From a virus: a stretch of 50,098 nucleotides of DNA. The DNA lies in the IMG/VR virus record IMGVR_UViG_3300023210_000048, positions 1 through 50,098 of that record; one strand, 5' to 3'. How positions within the stretch are numbered: position 1 is the first letter of the stretch; each line of letters starts with the position of its first letter. The notes under the pieces were generated by a model that searched no databases, was not told the DNA's origin, and worked only from the letters and a program-made list of their open reading frames with translations. Position numbers and translations under genes: made by a program. Positions 7,514 through 14,979 of this stretch are shown here, in pieces.

Positions 7514-10111
7514 TTAAACGAAGGTTCTTTTATCTTTCATGACCCTAGTTTGTTGCTTCGCACTGGTTGCCATACTGCCTATACCATCTACGAGGGCGGA
7601 TGTGGCTGCAAGTTGCTTGCGCATCAGTTCTTTGATTTCATTCAATGTTGCCACGGAATCATTGCTGCCAGTTTTGCCGGATTTAGTAGTCTCAAGTAAT
7701 GCCTCTTTGATGCCGGTCAATAATGATTCAGTATCCATTTGAACAGGAATTGATTTGCCATCAGGCAATGGTACAACAGCTTCCATACCGTGAAGGTTTG
7801 TTAATCTCCCAGTAGATGGGGCATTGCTGATTCCACCGAATCTGAACTGTGGTGCTTGATTTTTTAACTGATCTTCTAATTCTTTAATTTTTTGCTCTGT
7901 TCTCGTTTTTTGATCGCGGTACATTCTCGGATTACTATTGAATATTTTAAGCTTTCCTTGCTCTGCCGCTAACTGTTTGCGCATATCTGAAGTCTTCTTA
8001 CGGTTATTTTCGTTAGCGACGATATCTTGTGCATTTTGTATAGACATACCGGACTTCGTTTTATCCGAAATTTCTTTGATCGCTAATAAATGATCTTTCG
8101 TACTAGGTATGCCTTTGATTGCTGATCCTAGATCATCAAACGCACGTTCGAACCAATTCATCTTTTTGTATTCGGACTGCAAGTCTTTCAGCGTAGTAAT
8201 CAATTCATCTTTAGTCACGGTTTTTGATGTGGTTGCCTTTTCAGCAGCCGATTGGGTACCAGACGCCACCCCTGATCTGAAGATATTGTTGATCGTAGCT
8301 TCTAAACTGGAGAACATACCTCTGAAGAATTTCATAGTAGCATCGGTCACGTCAGTAACCACGTCACCCATTGCCTTCTTTGGGTTATCCAAGAATGATT
8401 GGACAGACACTACCATTTTCTTTAGGTTCTCGACAAAACCAGTTACACCAGCCGTTGTTAGCTCCACCATGGCCAAGGCGGCGGTGGCGGCAAACCCTGC
8501 AATTTCTGCAGCTTTAGGTAATAGATGTTCCACGGTTGCTCGTTGAACTTTCAACGCAGCTTCTAGCATCTTGTCCTTGGCCGTGTTAAGTTCTCTAGTG
8601 GCTGTATCATCCGTTGCTGCGGCCTTTCTAGCAGTAGACATTATTTCATCAACTGATTTAGACAGACGCTTTGTCATAGTAATTACTTCATCACGCATAG
8701 GTGTGTACATAGTGGTGGCTAATTGTATAAAATCATTATCGGAAGCTGCACCTAACTTTGCCCATTGTCGCTGGGCTTTTACGCCTGACTCAATACCAGC
8801 ATAGTTGGCACGGACCAGACTTTCCAGTGATTTTTGGTAGTTTGCACCAGACTGGTTGCCTGAATTAGCTAGTGCCGCTGCCTTCTCAATGGCCTTTTCC
8901 AATGCAGGATTCATCATAGCGATCTTACCTATTTGGGTACTCATGATTCTTCCGTTTGTGAAATAATCATCTACAACTTTCTGCCACTCGGAACCATATG
9001 CTCTGAACTTAGTGGACATGGACTTGTAATTCTCGACCGAATTCATCTTACCTTGTTCTTGCAATTCATCCAATCTAGCTTGAACCGCGCCTTGTCTAGC
9101 TGCGTCACGATTCTTGGCTTTCATCGTTTTGATATCTTCGCCGGTAAGATTGCTCATTGTTTTCAAGTTCAGAATGTATTGCATTGAGTCATCGGCCAAC
9201 GCTGCAGCAGTTTTCCTATTGATAGTATCCTCTAGTGCTCTACCTTCGAGATAGTCAGCAGTATATTCTGCAGCTTCCGCCATACCTATACCTAGATTAC
9301 GAAGCGGCACCCCAAATTTAGAAACCATGATACCATTCACCATGCTAAGTTTTTTCACACCGTCAGTTAGTGTTCCGCCAAATATCACCAAACTTTCACT
9401 AGTGTTCCGAATGATTGTAGCAAAGTCACTCAGGGTCACTCTATTTTGGGTCATATCATTGAACATCTCGGTCATGCCACCAGAGAAGGCAGCGCCTGTG
9501 TGGGATACGTTATCGAATGCATTTGCTAATGATTCAAGTTGCCCTAATGCAAACCCCATTACGGCACTACCCAGTGTTGCCATAACACCAACTAATTTAC
9601 CCATCCCACCAACAATTTGTGAAACAACAGGGATACCATCAGCCAAGCTTGAGATGAAATCTCCAATCCTCGTGGCCATATCAGTGAATAGATCGATCAA
9701 TGGCGTTAATGATGTTAGATCATCGGTCAAATCCATCACGGATGACACTAATCCCCTACCAAAATCTGCTACTGCAGCACCTGCATTCACGACAGTGCTC
9801 TTGAACTTACCCATTGAATTAGAGGTTTGATCAACAGCATCGAACATATCTGCTAGTGTTTGCTCACCACCGTCAACCGTATTCATCATGTCTTCAACAC
9901 TACCTGAAAGTCTATTGATCTGTGTGGTGGCGGCTTGTGTGGCTTGAGTTTCTCTCGCTCTCGCACTGCCGGGAGCAGGTCGTCCAGTAGTACCACCAAG
10001 AGCTTTAGTGATACGTTCCAATGTTTCTTCAGATGCAGCATTCTTCATCACCACCTCGACCTTACCGGTGCCGGGAATATCGACCATTGCTGTTACAGGT
10101 TTGGTAGCCAT
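7514..10111 (-). CDS. 29: Tail tape measure protein
   Basis: An 865-residue protein that likely sets tail length and is ejected ahead of the DNA. It has two hydrophobic stretches (about residues 150-215, including IPVVSQIVGGMGKLVGVMAT and LGSAVMGFALG, and about 540-575), long helical segments rich in K/E/A, and a C-terminal segment FGGI...LTNLHGMEAVVPLPDG, which is typical of phage tape measure C-termini. It faces the gene 26-like tail chaperone gene across a shared promoter region. T4 gp29 is 590 residues, and sequence similarity to T4 itself is not evident, so the gene number is by function. The start is the ATG at 10111 with TGAGG upstream. Confidence 0.8.
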   Translation of the reverse strand: MATKPVTAMVDIPGTGKVEVVMKNAASEETLERITKALGGTTGRPAPGSARARETQATQAATTQINRLSGSVEDMMNTVDGGEQTLADMFDAVDQTSNSMGKFKSTVVNAGAAVADFGRGLVSSVMDLTDDLTSLTPLIDLFTDMATRIGDFISSLADGIPVVSQIVGGMGKLVGVMATLGSAVMGFALGQLESLANAFDNVSHTGAAFSGGMTEMFNDMTQNRVTLSDFATIIRNTSESLVIFGGTLTDGVKKLSMVNGIMVSKFGVPLRNLGIGMAEAAEYTADYLEGRALEDTINRKTAAALADDSMQYILNLKTMSNLTGEDIKTMKAKNRDAARQGAVQARLDELQEQGKMNSVENYKSMSTKFRAYGSEWQKVVDDYFTNGRIMSTQIGKIAMMNPALEKAIEKAAALANSGNQSGANYQKSLESLVRANYAGIESGVKAQRQWAKLGAASDNDFIQLATTMYTPMRDEVITMTKRLSKSVDEIMSTARKAAATDDTATRELNTAKDKMLEAALKVQRATVEHLLPKAAEIAGFAATAALAMVELTTAGVTGFVENLKKMVVSVQSFLDNPKKAMGDVVTDVTDATMKFFRGMFSSLEATINNIFRSGVASGTQSAAEKATTSKTVTKDELITTLKDLQSEYKKMNWFERAFDDLGSAIKGIPSTKDHLLAIKEISDKTKSGMSIQNAQDIVANENNRKKTSDMRKQLAAEQGKLKIFNSNPRMYRDQKTRTEQKIKELEDQLKNQAPQFRFGGISNAPSTGRLTNLHGMEAVVPLPDGKSIPVQMDTESLLTGIKEALLETTKSGKTGSNDSVATLNEIKELMRKQLAATSALVDGIGSMATSAKQQTRVMKDKRTFV

Positions 10112-10137
10112 GTTTTAGAATCCTCAAAATATGCGTA

Positions 10138-10164
10138 TATAAATACTGTATACGAGTATTTATC
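10138..10164. promoter_or_regulatory. Facing late promoter pair forming an inverted repeat
   Basis: TATAAATACT on the plus strand (10138-10147) and GATAAATACT on the minus strand (10164-10155) form 9-bp inverted arms around a 7-base centre. The plus box drives the gene 26-like gene and the minus box drives the tape measure gene. Using the usual T4 late spacing, both start sites would fall near 10150. Confidence 0.7.
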
Positions 10165-10178
10165 AAGGAGAAAACACA

Positions 10179-11159
10179 GTGTCGGACACTTTACCCAAAT
10201 CAACCAAGGATATGTCGCCAGAAGAAATGGCCACATTCATGGCACATATTAATGGACCCCAAGCCGAGCCACAGGTAGCAGTACAACCACAGAACCCACT
10301 ACAAGCATATTTCCGTCATCCAGAGTTGTATATGACACTACCGAGTGGTGGTAGATGGTATCGTCCGGGTGCATTGGACATGCCAGAGAATGGTGAGATT
10401 GAAGTATTTCCAATGACAGCAAAGGATGAAATCCTACTGAAGACGCCAGATACACTACTAAACGGTAAGGCAACCATGAATGTTATCAAGAGTTGTATCC
10501 CTAGCATCAAACAACCAGAGCATATCCCAGCAGTTGATATTGATACTGTATTGATATCCATCCGGATCGCCAGCTATGGTGAAGAAATGGATGTTGATTC
10601 GGAATGTCACCACTGTGGATACAGTAACACCCATGGAATAGACCTACGCAATATGATCGATGGTATCAGATGTCCTGATTATACCCAGCCATTAATAATG
10701 GAAGATGGATTGCAGGTGTTCTTTAAGCCGACCTCATATGGTGAGTCCAATTTAGCTAACATGGAGAAGTTCGAAGAAGAACGATTAATCGCAGCCATCA
10801 CATCATCAGAAACCACTGAAGAAGATAAGATGATACAATTCAATAGATCATTCGAGATATTGACCGATCTAACATTGCGACTTACATTAGACTCTATCAG
10901 TCACATGACCACTCCCGATGGTGCTGAAGTAGTTGACAGGGGATTCATTCAATCATTCTTGGAGAACTGTGGAAGTACTGGCTTCGCGTTAATCAAGGAT
11001 CGTATCAAGGAATACAAGGACATCATTGAGATGAAACCACTAATGATGGTTTGTGGTAATCCTGAACTGGATGAAACAGCAGAGGAAGAAAACACGCTTG
11101 TATGTAATAAACAGTACGAGACACCATTGGTGTTTGATCAGTCCCATTTTTTCGGTTAA
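10179..11159 (+). CDS. 26: Baseplate hub / tail assembly protein (gp26-like)
   Basis: A 326-residue protein of the T4 gp26 (T4 baseplate) type. After a disordered 50-residue N-terminus come LPSGGRWYRPG (54-64), EVFPMTAKDEILLKTPDTLL (75-94), and a metal-binding-type CHHC cluster (C143, C146, with C165 downstream). In this family the zero-frame product acts in hub and tail tube assembly. Its place opposite the tape measure gene parallels the tail assembly chaperones (G and GT type) of other phages. The start is GTG with AAGGAG eight bases upstream. The 3' end carries the heptamer T TTT TTC five codons or fewer before the stop, and the -1 frame stays open for 76 codons. Confidence 0.8.
   Translation: MSDTLPKSTKDMSPEEMATFMAHINGPQAEPQVAVQPQNPLQAYFRHPELYMTLPSGGRWYRPGALDMPENGEIEVFPMTAKDEILLKTPDTLLNGKATMNVIKSCIPSIKQPEHIPAVDIDTVLISIRIASYGEEMDVDSECHHCGYSNTHGIDLRNMIDGIRCPDYTQPLIMEDGLQVFFKPTSYGESNLANMEKFEEERLIAAITSSETTEEDKMIQFNRSFEILTDLTLRLTLDSISHMTTPDGAEVVDRGFIQSFLENCGSTGFALIKDRIKEYKDIIEMKPLMMVCGNPELDETAEEENTLVCNKQYETPLVFDQSHFFG
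11147..11153 (+). promoter_or_regulatory. Probable -1 ribosomal frameshift site
   Basis: The heptamer T TTT TTC is in phase with the gene 26-like frame (X XXY YYZ) and lies two codons before its TAA. The -1 frame has a TGA at 11135-11137, so an extended protein can form only by shifting between 11138 and 11159. Confidence 0.75.
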
Positions 11160-11383
11160 GGCTTTTACATCTAACTAATCCACAGATCGAAGAGTACCTT
11201 GGACTCCTAGATAACGAGATAAAGGCCATAAAGAAGGGATTGCTCAAACATTGCTGGTTCATGCGAGGTGCAATCTCATATACAGAAGCCATGATGATGA
11301 GTTCAATCGAACGTAGGATCATTAGCGAGATCACAGAAGAAAATATGGAGGTAACTAAGGAATCAGGTTTGCCGTACTTCTAA
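11153..11383 (+). CDS. -1 frame extension of the gp26-like protein (gp51/GT-like)
   Basis: A 76-codon open frame that has no ATG, GTG or TTG before its conserved-looking part (NPQIEEYLGLLDNEIKAIKK). Shifting at 11147-11153 would give a 401-residue fusion: 325 gp26-like residues plus a tail beginning RLRLLHLTNPQ. The tail contains WFMRGAISYTEAMMMSSIER and ends ENMEVTKESGLPYF. This resembles, from memory, the C-terminal segments of hub assembly (gp51-type) and tail chaperone extension proteins of T4-like phages. It ends in a convergent stop overlap with the next leftward gene. The fusion is an inference from the reading frames. Confidence 0.7.
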   Translation, partial: RLRLLHLTNPQIEEYLGLLDNEIKAIKKGLLKHCWFMRGAISYTEAMMMSSIERRIISEITEENMEVTKESGLPYF

Positions 11384-11592
11384 GTATGGGATACAGAGGA
11401 CAGTTCCGTTGCTTTTCTGGCAAAATCCCTCGCAGATAGTACTATTACATCCGTAACAGTATTGGGAGTACCACCTAGCTCCTTTATATGGAGCTTATCA
11501 GTTATATCAGGAAAATGGAAGCCCAGTTGCTCTACCTTACGCACAAATTCTAGGAACGCCCCATCTATTTCTACTTCATCTCTTTTGTTCAT
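11380..11592 (-). CDS. Hypothetical 70-aa protein
   Basis: A small protein (begins MNKRDEVEIDGAFLEFVRKV) with mixed charged and hydrophobic residues and no recognisable motif. It has an AAGGAA site seven bases before the ATG and a TTAAATAT box upstream. Its TAG overlaps the TAA of the -1 extension of the gp26-like gene on the other strand. It lies directly downstream of the structured RNA in the same direction, so it may share that transcript. Confidence 0.55.
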   Translation of the reverse strand: MNKRDEVEIDGAFLEFVRKVEQLGFHFPDITDKLHIKELGGTPNTVTDVIVLSARDFARKATELSSVSHT

Positions 11593-11614
11593 TATTTTTC
11601 CTTACCTCGAAGAT

Positions 11615-11623
11615 ATATTTAAG
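11615..11623 (-). promoter_or_regulatory. Weak late-type box before the 70-aa gene
   Basis: Reading leftward, CTTAAATAT lies about 23 bases before the start codon. A second similar box (CTTAAATATCC) occurs near 11750. Both differ from the T4 late box at the first positions. Confidence 0.35.
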
Positions 11624-11760
11624 CGATTCCATCAGTAGTTATAGTAAATTATATCTCTATCTCGTTTAGGCATAGCTCTCCATTAAGAAGGAATAGCTTT
11701 TCACCATTCTTTACGTCTTACTCTATAATTCACTCTATTTGAAGGGGATATTTAAGGGGC

Positions 11761-12381
11761 CAGTAAGGGAATATCGCCTCTCCTGACTGTCGAGGAATAA
11801 TAATATTGAAAGATACTCTCTTATATAACTGTTCGTGTAGACCTAGACATACTTCTCCCGTTCTCAGGGAGAAGGTTATGCCAGTTTCACGTTTTCGTGT
11901 GAGCCATGAACATTATAATTAAAGGCGATTCCGAGCATAACTCGGGCGAAGGCGGTTGTCCGTTAACCTTCTACTTCCAGCTTCCTACAACGGGACTGCA
12001 TCATGCCGTAATTACCCAACACGAGTGTTAGCCGGTGGTTGTATCTTTTTCATCAGAGCCACCATCCTTTGTATATTCCCTAAAATTTGCTCGCCAAGCA
12101 TGATCCATAGATACACGGATTTATTCGCCGGTTTTACCCGACATGCGTTCCGTATGACGCCACTTCTATAATATGAGCGGATCGTATATGGGCTTCCCTA
12201 AAGTTTGTAGATTTGCCGCGTACATCGAAAACAGGGTTTTTACATGTGTGGTTCACTCACCTAATACCCGATGTACTAATATTTGCCTGTGCTCCTAAGA
12301 GCTTTTCCCTGAACTTGGTCTCTTTGCCTGTGCTCCTAAGAGCTTTTCCCTGAACTTGGTCTCTTTGCCTGTTTCTCAGTA
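11761..12381 (-). ncRNA. Large structured noncoding RNA (GOLLD/ROOL-like candidate)
   Basis: The 842-base stretch from 11593 to 12434 has no credible gene on either strand. Read leftward from a sigma70-like promoter it folds into many local helices. Examples are GUACAUCG/CGAUGUAC (8 bp, 12273-12222), GCAUG/CAUGC enclosing GUCGG/CCGGC, GGUGG/CCACC, CUAACA/UGUUGG with a CUCG loop, CCGUU/AACGG, CCGAG/CUCGG, CACG/CGUG with an AAAA loop, and a perfect 8-bp CUUCUCCC/GGGAGAAG stem. The final clear hairpin ends near 11761. Length of 600-800 nt, phage origin, a separate promoter and ornate folding suggest the giant GOLLD or ROOL classes. The family name is from memory, and the 3' end is approximate. 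Confidence 0.75.
12282..12372 (-). repeat. Exact 41-bp tandem duplication in the 5' part of the RNA
   Basis: Two identical 41-bp units (12282-12322 and 12323-12363) are followed by nine bases of a third. Each unit, read leftward, contains GCUC UUAG GAGC, a 4-bp hairpin with a 4-base loop, preceded by AAGUUCAGGGAAAA. No base differs between the units, so the duplication is recent or actively maintained. Confidence 0.97.
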
Positions 12382-12388
12382 ATGATTA

Positions 12389-12418
12389 AGTATAGCGAAT
12401 CTTTAGGGGTTGAGTCAA
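12389..12418 (-). promoter_or_regulatory. Sigma70-like promoter of the structured RNA
   Basis: Reading leftward, TTGACT (12418-12413), 18 bases, TATACT (12394-12389). The predicted start is near 12381. It begins 17 bases past the stop codon of the upstream GIY-YIG gene. The 18-base spacing equals that of the gene 47 promoter at 18677-18648. Confidence 0.72.
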
Positions 12419-12434
12419 GAAAAAGATTCACTTT

Positions 12435-13397
12435 TCATCCTCTTTCCCATTTGAACCCTTTAGACGATATCTGCCTACCATGTATTACTGCACTGGCATC
12501 GGCCCCCAATTTTCTCTTTGCCTCGGCATTGGAAGCAAAGTACTGTATAAAATTACCATCCATATCTAACTGCTTAATGCGGTGTTTGGAAGTTGGGGCG
12601 AATGTTCTACCGAAGCGAAACCCCCACCCCGAATAATCATCAAAATCGCACGGAAACACATGAACCGATATATCCCCGTTGGTCATCCAACGTTTGGTAC
12701 TGGCGGCTTTATCGCTGGCCACCCGAGCGTTGGTGACGGTCAAAGGTAACCGCCCCTTTGACCACCCATCCATGATATATTGGTCAAGTTCATCTGGGAG
12801 TATGAATTTAGATTCTATCCCGTTATTAATGTGAATTCTCTTTACTCCACTATTCACACCGACAACTAATCCATTAATTACATCTGGATGTGACATCTTA
12901 AGTTTCACTATATTTCCATACGAATCTTTGTACATGGATTTACCAACACATGCATTTTTCATTTTTAATTTAGTGGCTTCACTGATTGGAGTCGTTGTGT
13001 ATTTCTTACCACCTATACTTTCGTTGTAATATGTCCTATCTCCTTGATCAGTGACACTATGAATAACATCATGCTCCCATTGAAGTTCTACCTCGGCTGA
13101 ATTAACTTGGCCTCTGGTGCGGTGATATGATACTATTTCTCGTTTGAAATTATCAATGCCCTCGTTCTTAATTGCCTCATGGAGAAATAATGAACTTCCC
13201 CAATAGGTTTTCCAATCCGATTCCGACCGCACTCTTCGTTTTTTACCTTTGACTTTTTGTAAACTCCAGAAGTACTTTCGCCCAATATATCGCTTGTTTG
13301 ATGTTAAATTGGTGATAATATACACAAAACCCTCATATTTTCTAAGTTCATCTTCGGGAGGAGAATTCACCCATGCATCGCCATCTTTGTACTTCAT
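12435..13397 (-). CDS. GIY-YIG homing endonuclease with C-terminal NUMOD1
   Basis: A 320-residue endonuclease. The GIY-YIG core is GFVYII (23-28) and RYIGRKYFW (36-44), followed by SDWKTYWGSS, FKREIVSYH and AEVELQWEHDV, which supply the expected Arg/His/Glu positions. A middle segment (KRIHINNGIESKFI...LDQYIMDGWSKG) is of a type common in phage endonucleases. The C-terminus (IKQLDMDGNFIQYF.SNAEAKRKLG...GFKWERG) is a NUMOD1-type DNA-binding module. The ATG at 13397 is chosen because AGGAA precedes it and a late box (13433-13425) lies between it and a possible upstream ATG at 13499. The gene sits immediately upstream of the structured RNA promoter. Confidence 0.9.
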   Translation of the reverse strand: MKYKDGDAWVNSPPEDELRKYEGFVYIITNLTSNKRYIGRKYFWSLQKVKGKKRRVRSESDWKTYWGSSLFLHEAIKNEGIDNFKREIVSYHRTRGQVNSAEVELQWEHDVIHSVTDQGDRTYYNESIGGKKYTTTPISEATKLKMKNACVGKSMYKDSYGNIVKLKMSHPDVINGLVVGVNSGVKRIHINNGIESKFILPDELDQYIMDGWSKGRLPLTVTNARVASDKAASTKRWMTNGDISVHVFPCDFDDYSGWGFRFGRTFAPTSKHRIKQLDMDGNFIQYFASNAEAKRKLGADASAVIHGRQISSKGFKWERG

Positions 13398-13424
13398 TAT
13401 GTGTTCCTGTGGTATGGTCGTGTT

Positions 13425-13433
13425 GTATTTATA
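13425..13433 (-). promoter_or_regulatory. Late promoter of the GIY-YIG gene, inside a small hairpin
   Basis: Reading leftward, TATAAATAC is a full late-box match. It lies between 5-bp inverted arms CGTGT and ACACG (13437-13419). Confidence 0.68.
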
Positions 13434-13487
13434 CACGATCACAACAAAGGAATAGTATTGAAAAATTTGATAATGGGTAAATAGAGT

Positions 13488-14747
13488 ATGAAGATTCAAG
13501 AACTCATAGAGCCAATCGAAGAAGCATCATTCGGATATTCGAACAGCAAAGCGAAAGATGCCGTGGCATTCTATGGCAAAGCCCGCCAATCGATCCCCGG
13601 TGTTGTGGTATTCAATGATCGCGCCGGAAGTCACAGCATGCATGAGGCAACTATGTATACTGTTGCCGTCATCAAACCCAAATTAGCTCACAAGAAATAC
13701 ACAAAATATCGTCAATTACTACAGGGCGGCGACCTAAGTTATATGGACGCGAAAGAGTACGACAAGCTTGAAACATATCTGGACAACATACTTGTTATGT
13801 CCACCAAAAAAATAGGTGATCCATTCTGGTTGAATGATTACCCAGACGTTGCTAAAATTCATATGTTCACTGATCGTGCGAAGTTCTTCAAATTCATGAC
13901 AACTGATCTCGGAATGCCATTAGCTTCCTTTACTAAATTCTTCGGAGAAGAACCAGAGGATCACACTGAGTTTGAACAGTTCCGTAACATCCGTGTGTTT
14001 TTCCCTGACAACATTCAAAAGAACAACAAGAAGAAAATGCTGGGAATGTTAGCTGATTTCGACACGATGCTGAGTGCACATGGACTGAATTATCTGTTCG
14101 ATGCCACCGACATCATGTTTACCCGACTATCCGGAAAAGTTGTTGGCAAGTATATGCCATCCACGAAGGACATCCGGATTAAACCACTGGTGAAATCGTC
14201 TCACACTATCGTACATACAATCATTCATGAATACGGTCACAAGATGTGGTATGAGTTCATGCCAGACAACATCAAACGAGAAATCATTGGACAGTTCTCA
14301 GAGGTCCGTAAAGCAGGGCACTCGTACGCCAGTACATCTGATCTAGAATCTCGTAAGGACGAGCTTTTTAGTGAATTGAAAGTTGGCATGCAAGTTGATT
14401 ACAAAGGACGTAAGAGAGGCTATAAACAGGCATCGCCCTTCCTCGTTCATACCATTGAACCATCAGGTAAAGTCAAATTATCATCACATCAAGACCCAAA
14501 CCAGCCATACCTCAGTGGACCTGTCGGGTTTTTGTTGAACAGTCAATGGTCTATTCCAGATGTGAATACAGATTACCAAAAGTCCAACGATCATGTTGTG
14601 AAATCAGAATGGTTCCCTAGTCACTACAGCCAGACAGATGCCGAAGAATGGTTCTCTGAGTTGTTCGGGTATTATATTCTTGATATGTTGCAGGGTGAAC
14701 CTGCGGAATGGATGGCGAAGATATTACGTCACGGTAAACCACAGTAA
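13488..14747 (+). CDS. Putative zinc metallopeptidase (HEYGH motif)
   Basis: A 419-residue protein with a zincin signature, TIIHEYGHKMWYEF, with HExxH at residues 247-251 (H247, E248, H251). A downstream acidic segment DAEEWFSELFGYYIL (about 383-398) could supply the third zinc ligand. The N-terminus MKIQELIEPIEEA is of a type common in phage virion or injected proteins. It stands alone on the plus strand between two leftward genes and is followed by its own terminator. Possible roles are cleavage of a host or virion protein; the substrate cannot be told from sequence. The motif is clear, and the enzymatic activity is inferred. Confidence 0.75.
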   Translation: MKIQELIEPIEEASFGYSNSKAKDAVAFYGKARQSIPGVVVFNDRAGSHSMHEATMYTVAVIKPKLAHKKYTKYRQLLQGGDLSYMDAKEYDKLETYLDNILVMSTKKIGDPFWLNDYPDVAKIHMFTDRAKFFKFMTTDLGMPLASFTKFFGEEPEDHTEFEQFRNIRVFFPDNIQKNNKKKMLGMLADFDTMLSAHGLNYLFDATDIMFTRLSGKVVGKYMPSTKDIRIKPLVKSSHTIVHTIIHEYGHKMWYEFMPDNIKREIIGQFSEVRKAGHSYASTSDLESRKDELFSELKVGMQVDYKGRKRGYKQASPFLVHTIEPSGKVKLSSHQDPNQPYLSGPVGFLLNSQWSIPDVNTDYQKSNDHVVKSEWFPSHYSQTDAEEWFSELFGYYILDMLQGEPAEWMAKILRHGKPQ

Positions 14748-14773
14748 AAAAGACCCCAATGAAGGGGCCTTTT
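14748..14773. terminator. Bidirectional intrinsic terminator
   Basis: AAAAG-A-CCCC pairs with GGGG-C-CTTTT around a 6-base loop, with one A/C mismatch. The A and T runs let it work in both directions, for the metallopeptidase gene on the plus strand and the Hc1-like gene on the minus strand. Confidence 0.82.
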
Positions 14774-14775
14774 GA

Positions 14776-14952
14776 TTACATACCGTTTTTACGATCTTGG
14801 ATTTCCGCTCGACGCGATTTGCCAAGCTTCTGAAGGTCTCCTAGATTCTTCCTCGCACGTGCCGCCGACGCTTTAACGCCTTTGGTTTCGAACTTCTCAC
14901 TCTCTGCGATGTATGATTCGTACGCAGCTACGATTTGCTCATGTAATGTCAT
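14776..14952 (-). CDS. Small basic histone H1-like (Hc1-type) protein
   Basis: A 58-residue protein: an N-terminal helix (MTLHEQIVAAYESYIAESEK) then KFETKGVKASAARARKNLGD and LQKLGKSRRAEIQ. The KG.KA...R.R..L..L.K..R.E pattern matches the N-terminal region of the chlamydial Hc1-type histone-like family and small phage or bacterial proteins annotated with it. It could bind DNA or condense it, but the family assignment is by pattern only. AGGAGCACAAA precedes the ATG, nearly the same leader as the next upstream gene. It is the last gene of the gene 47-46 operon. Confidence 0.72.
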   Translation of the reverse strand: MTLHEQIVAAYESYIAESEKFETKGVKASAARARKNLGDLQKLGKSRRAEIQDRKNGM

Positions 14953-14979
14953 TTTGTGCTCCTATGATGCTTATACTGA

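Noticed and set aside
11881-12121. Resemblance of parts of the structured RNA to 16S rRNA (CACCGGCTAAC, GGGAATAT)
   Set aside because: Only short words match. The order, spacing and flanking helices do not follow rRNA, and the region is too short and AT-rich.
11956-12171. 71-codon plus-strand ORF in the RNA region
   Set aside because: It has poor composition and no ribosome site, and lies within the structured RNA on the opposite strand.
12282-12372. CRISPR array from the 41-bp repeats
   Set aside because: The units are directly adjacent with no spacers, and no cas genes are nearby.
11761-12434. Group I intron beside the GIY-YIG gene
   Set aside because: I see no convincing P3-P7 core elements and no split gene on either side that would serve as exons. 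Left open for a covariance search.
13398-13499. Upstream start for the GIY-YIG gene at 13499
   Set aside because: It would cross the late promoter at 13425-13433 and overlap the start of the metallopeptidase gene on the other strand.
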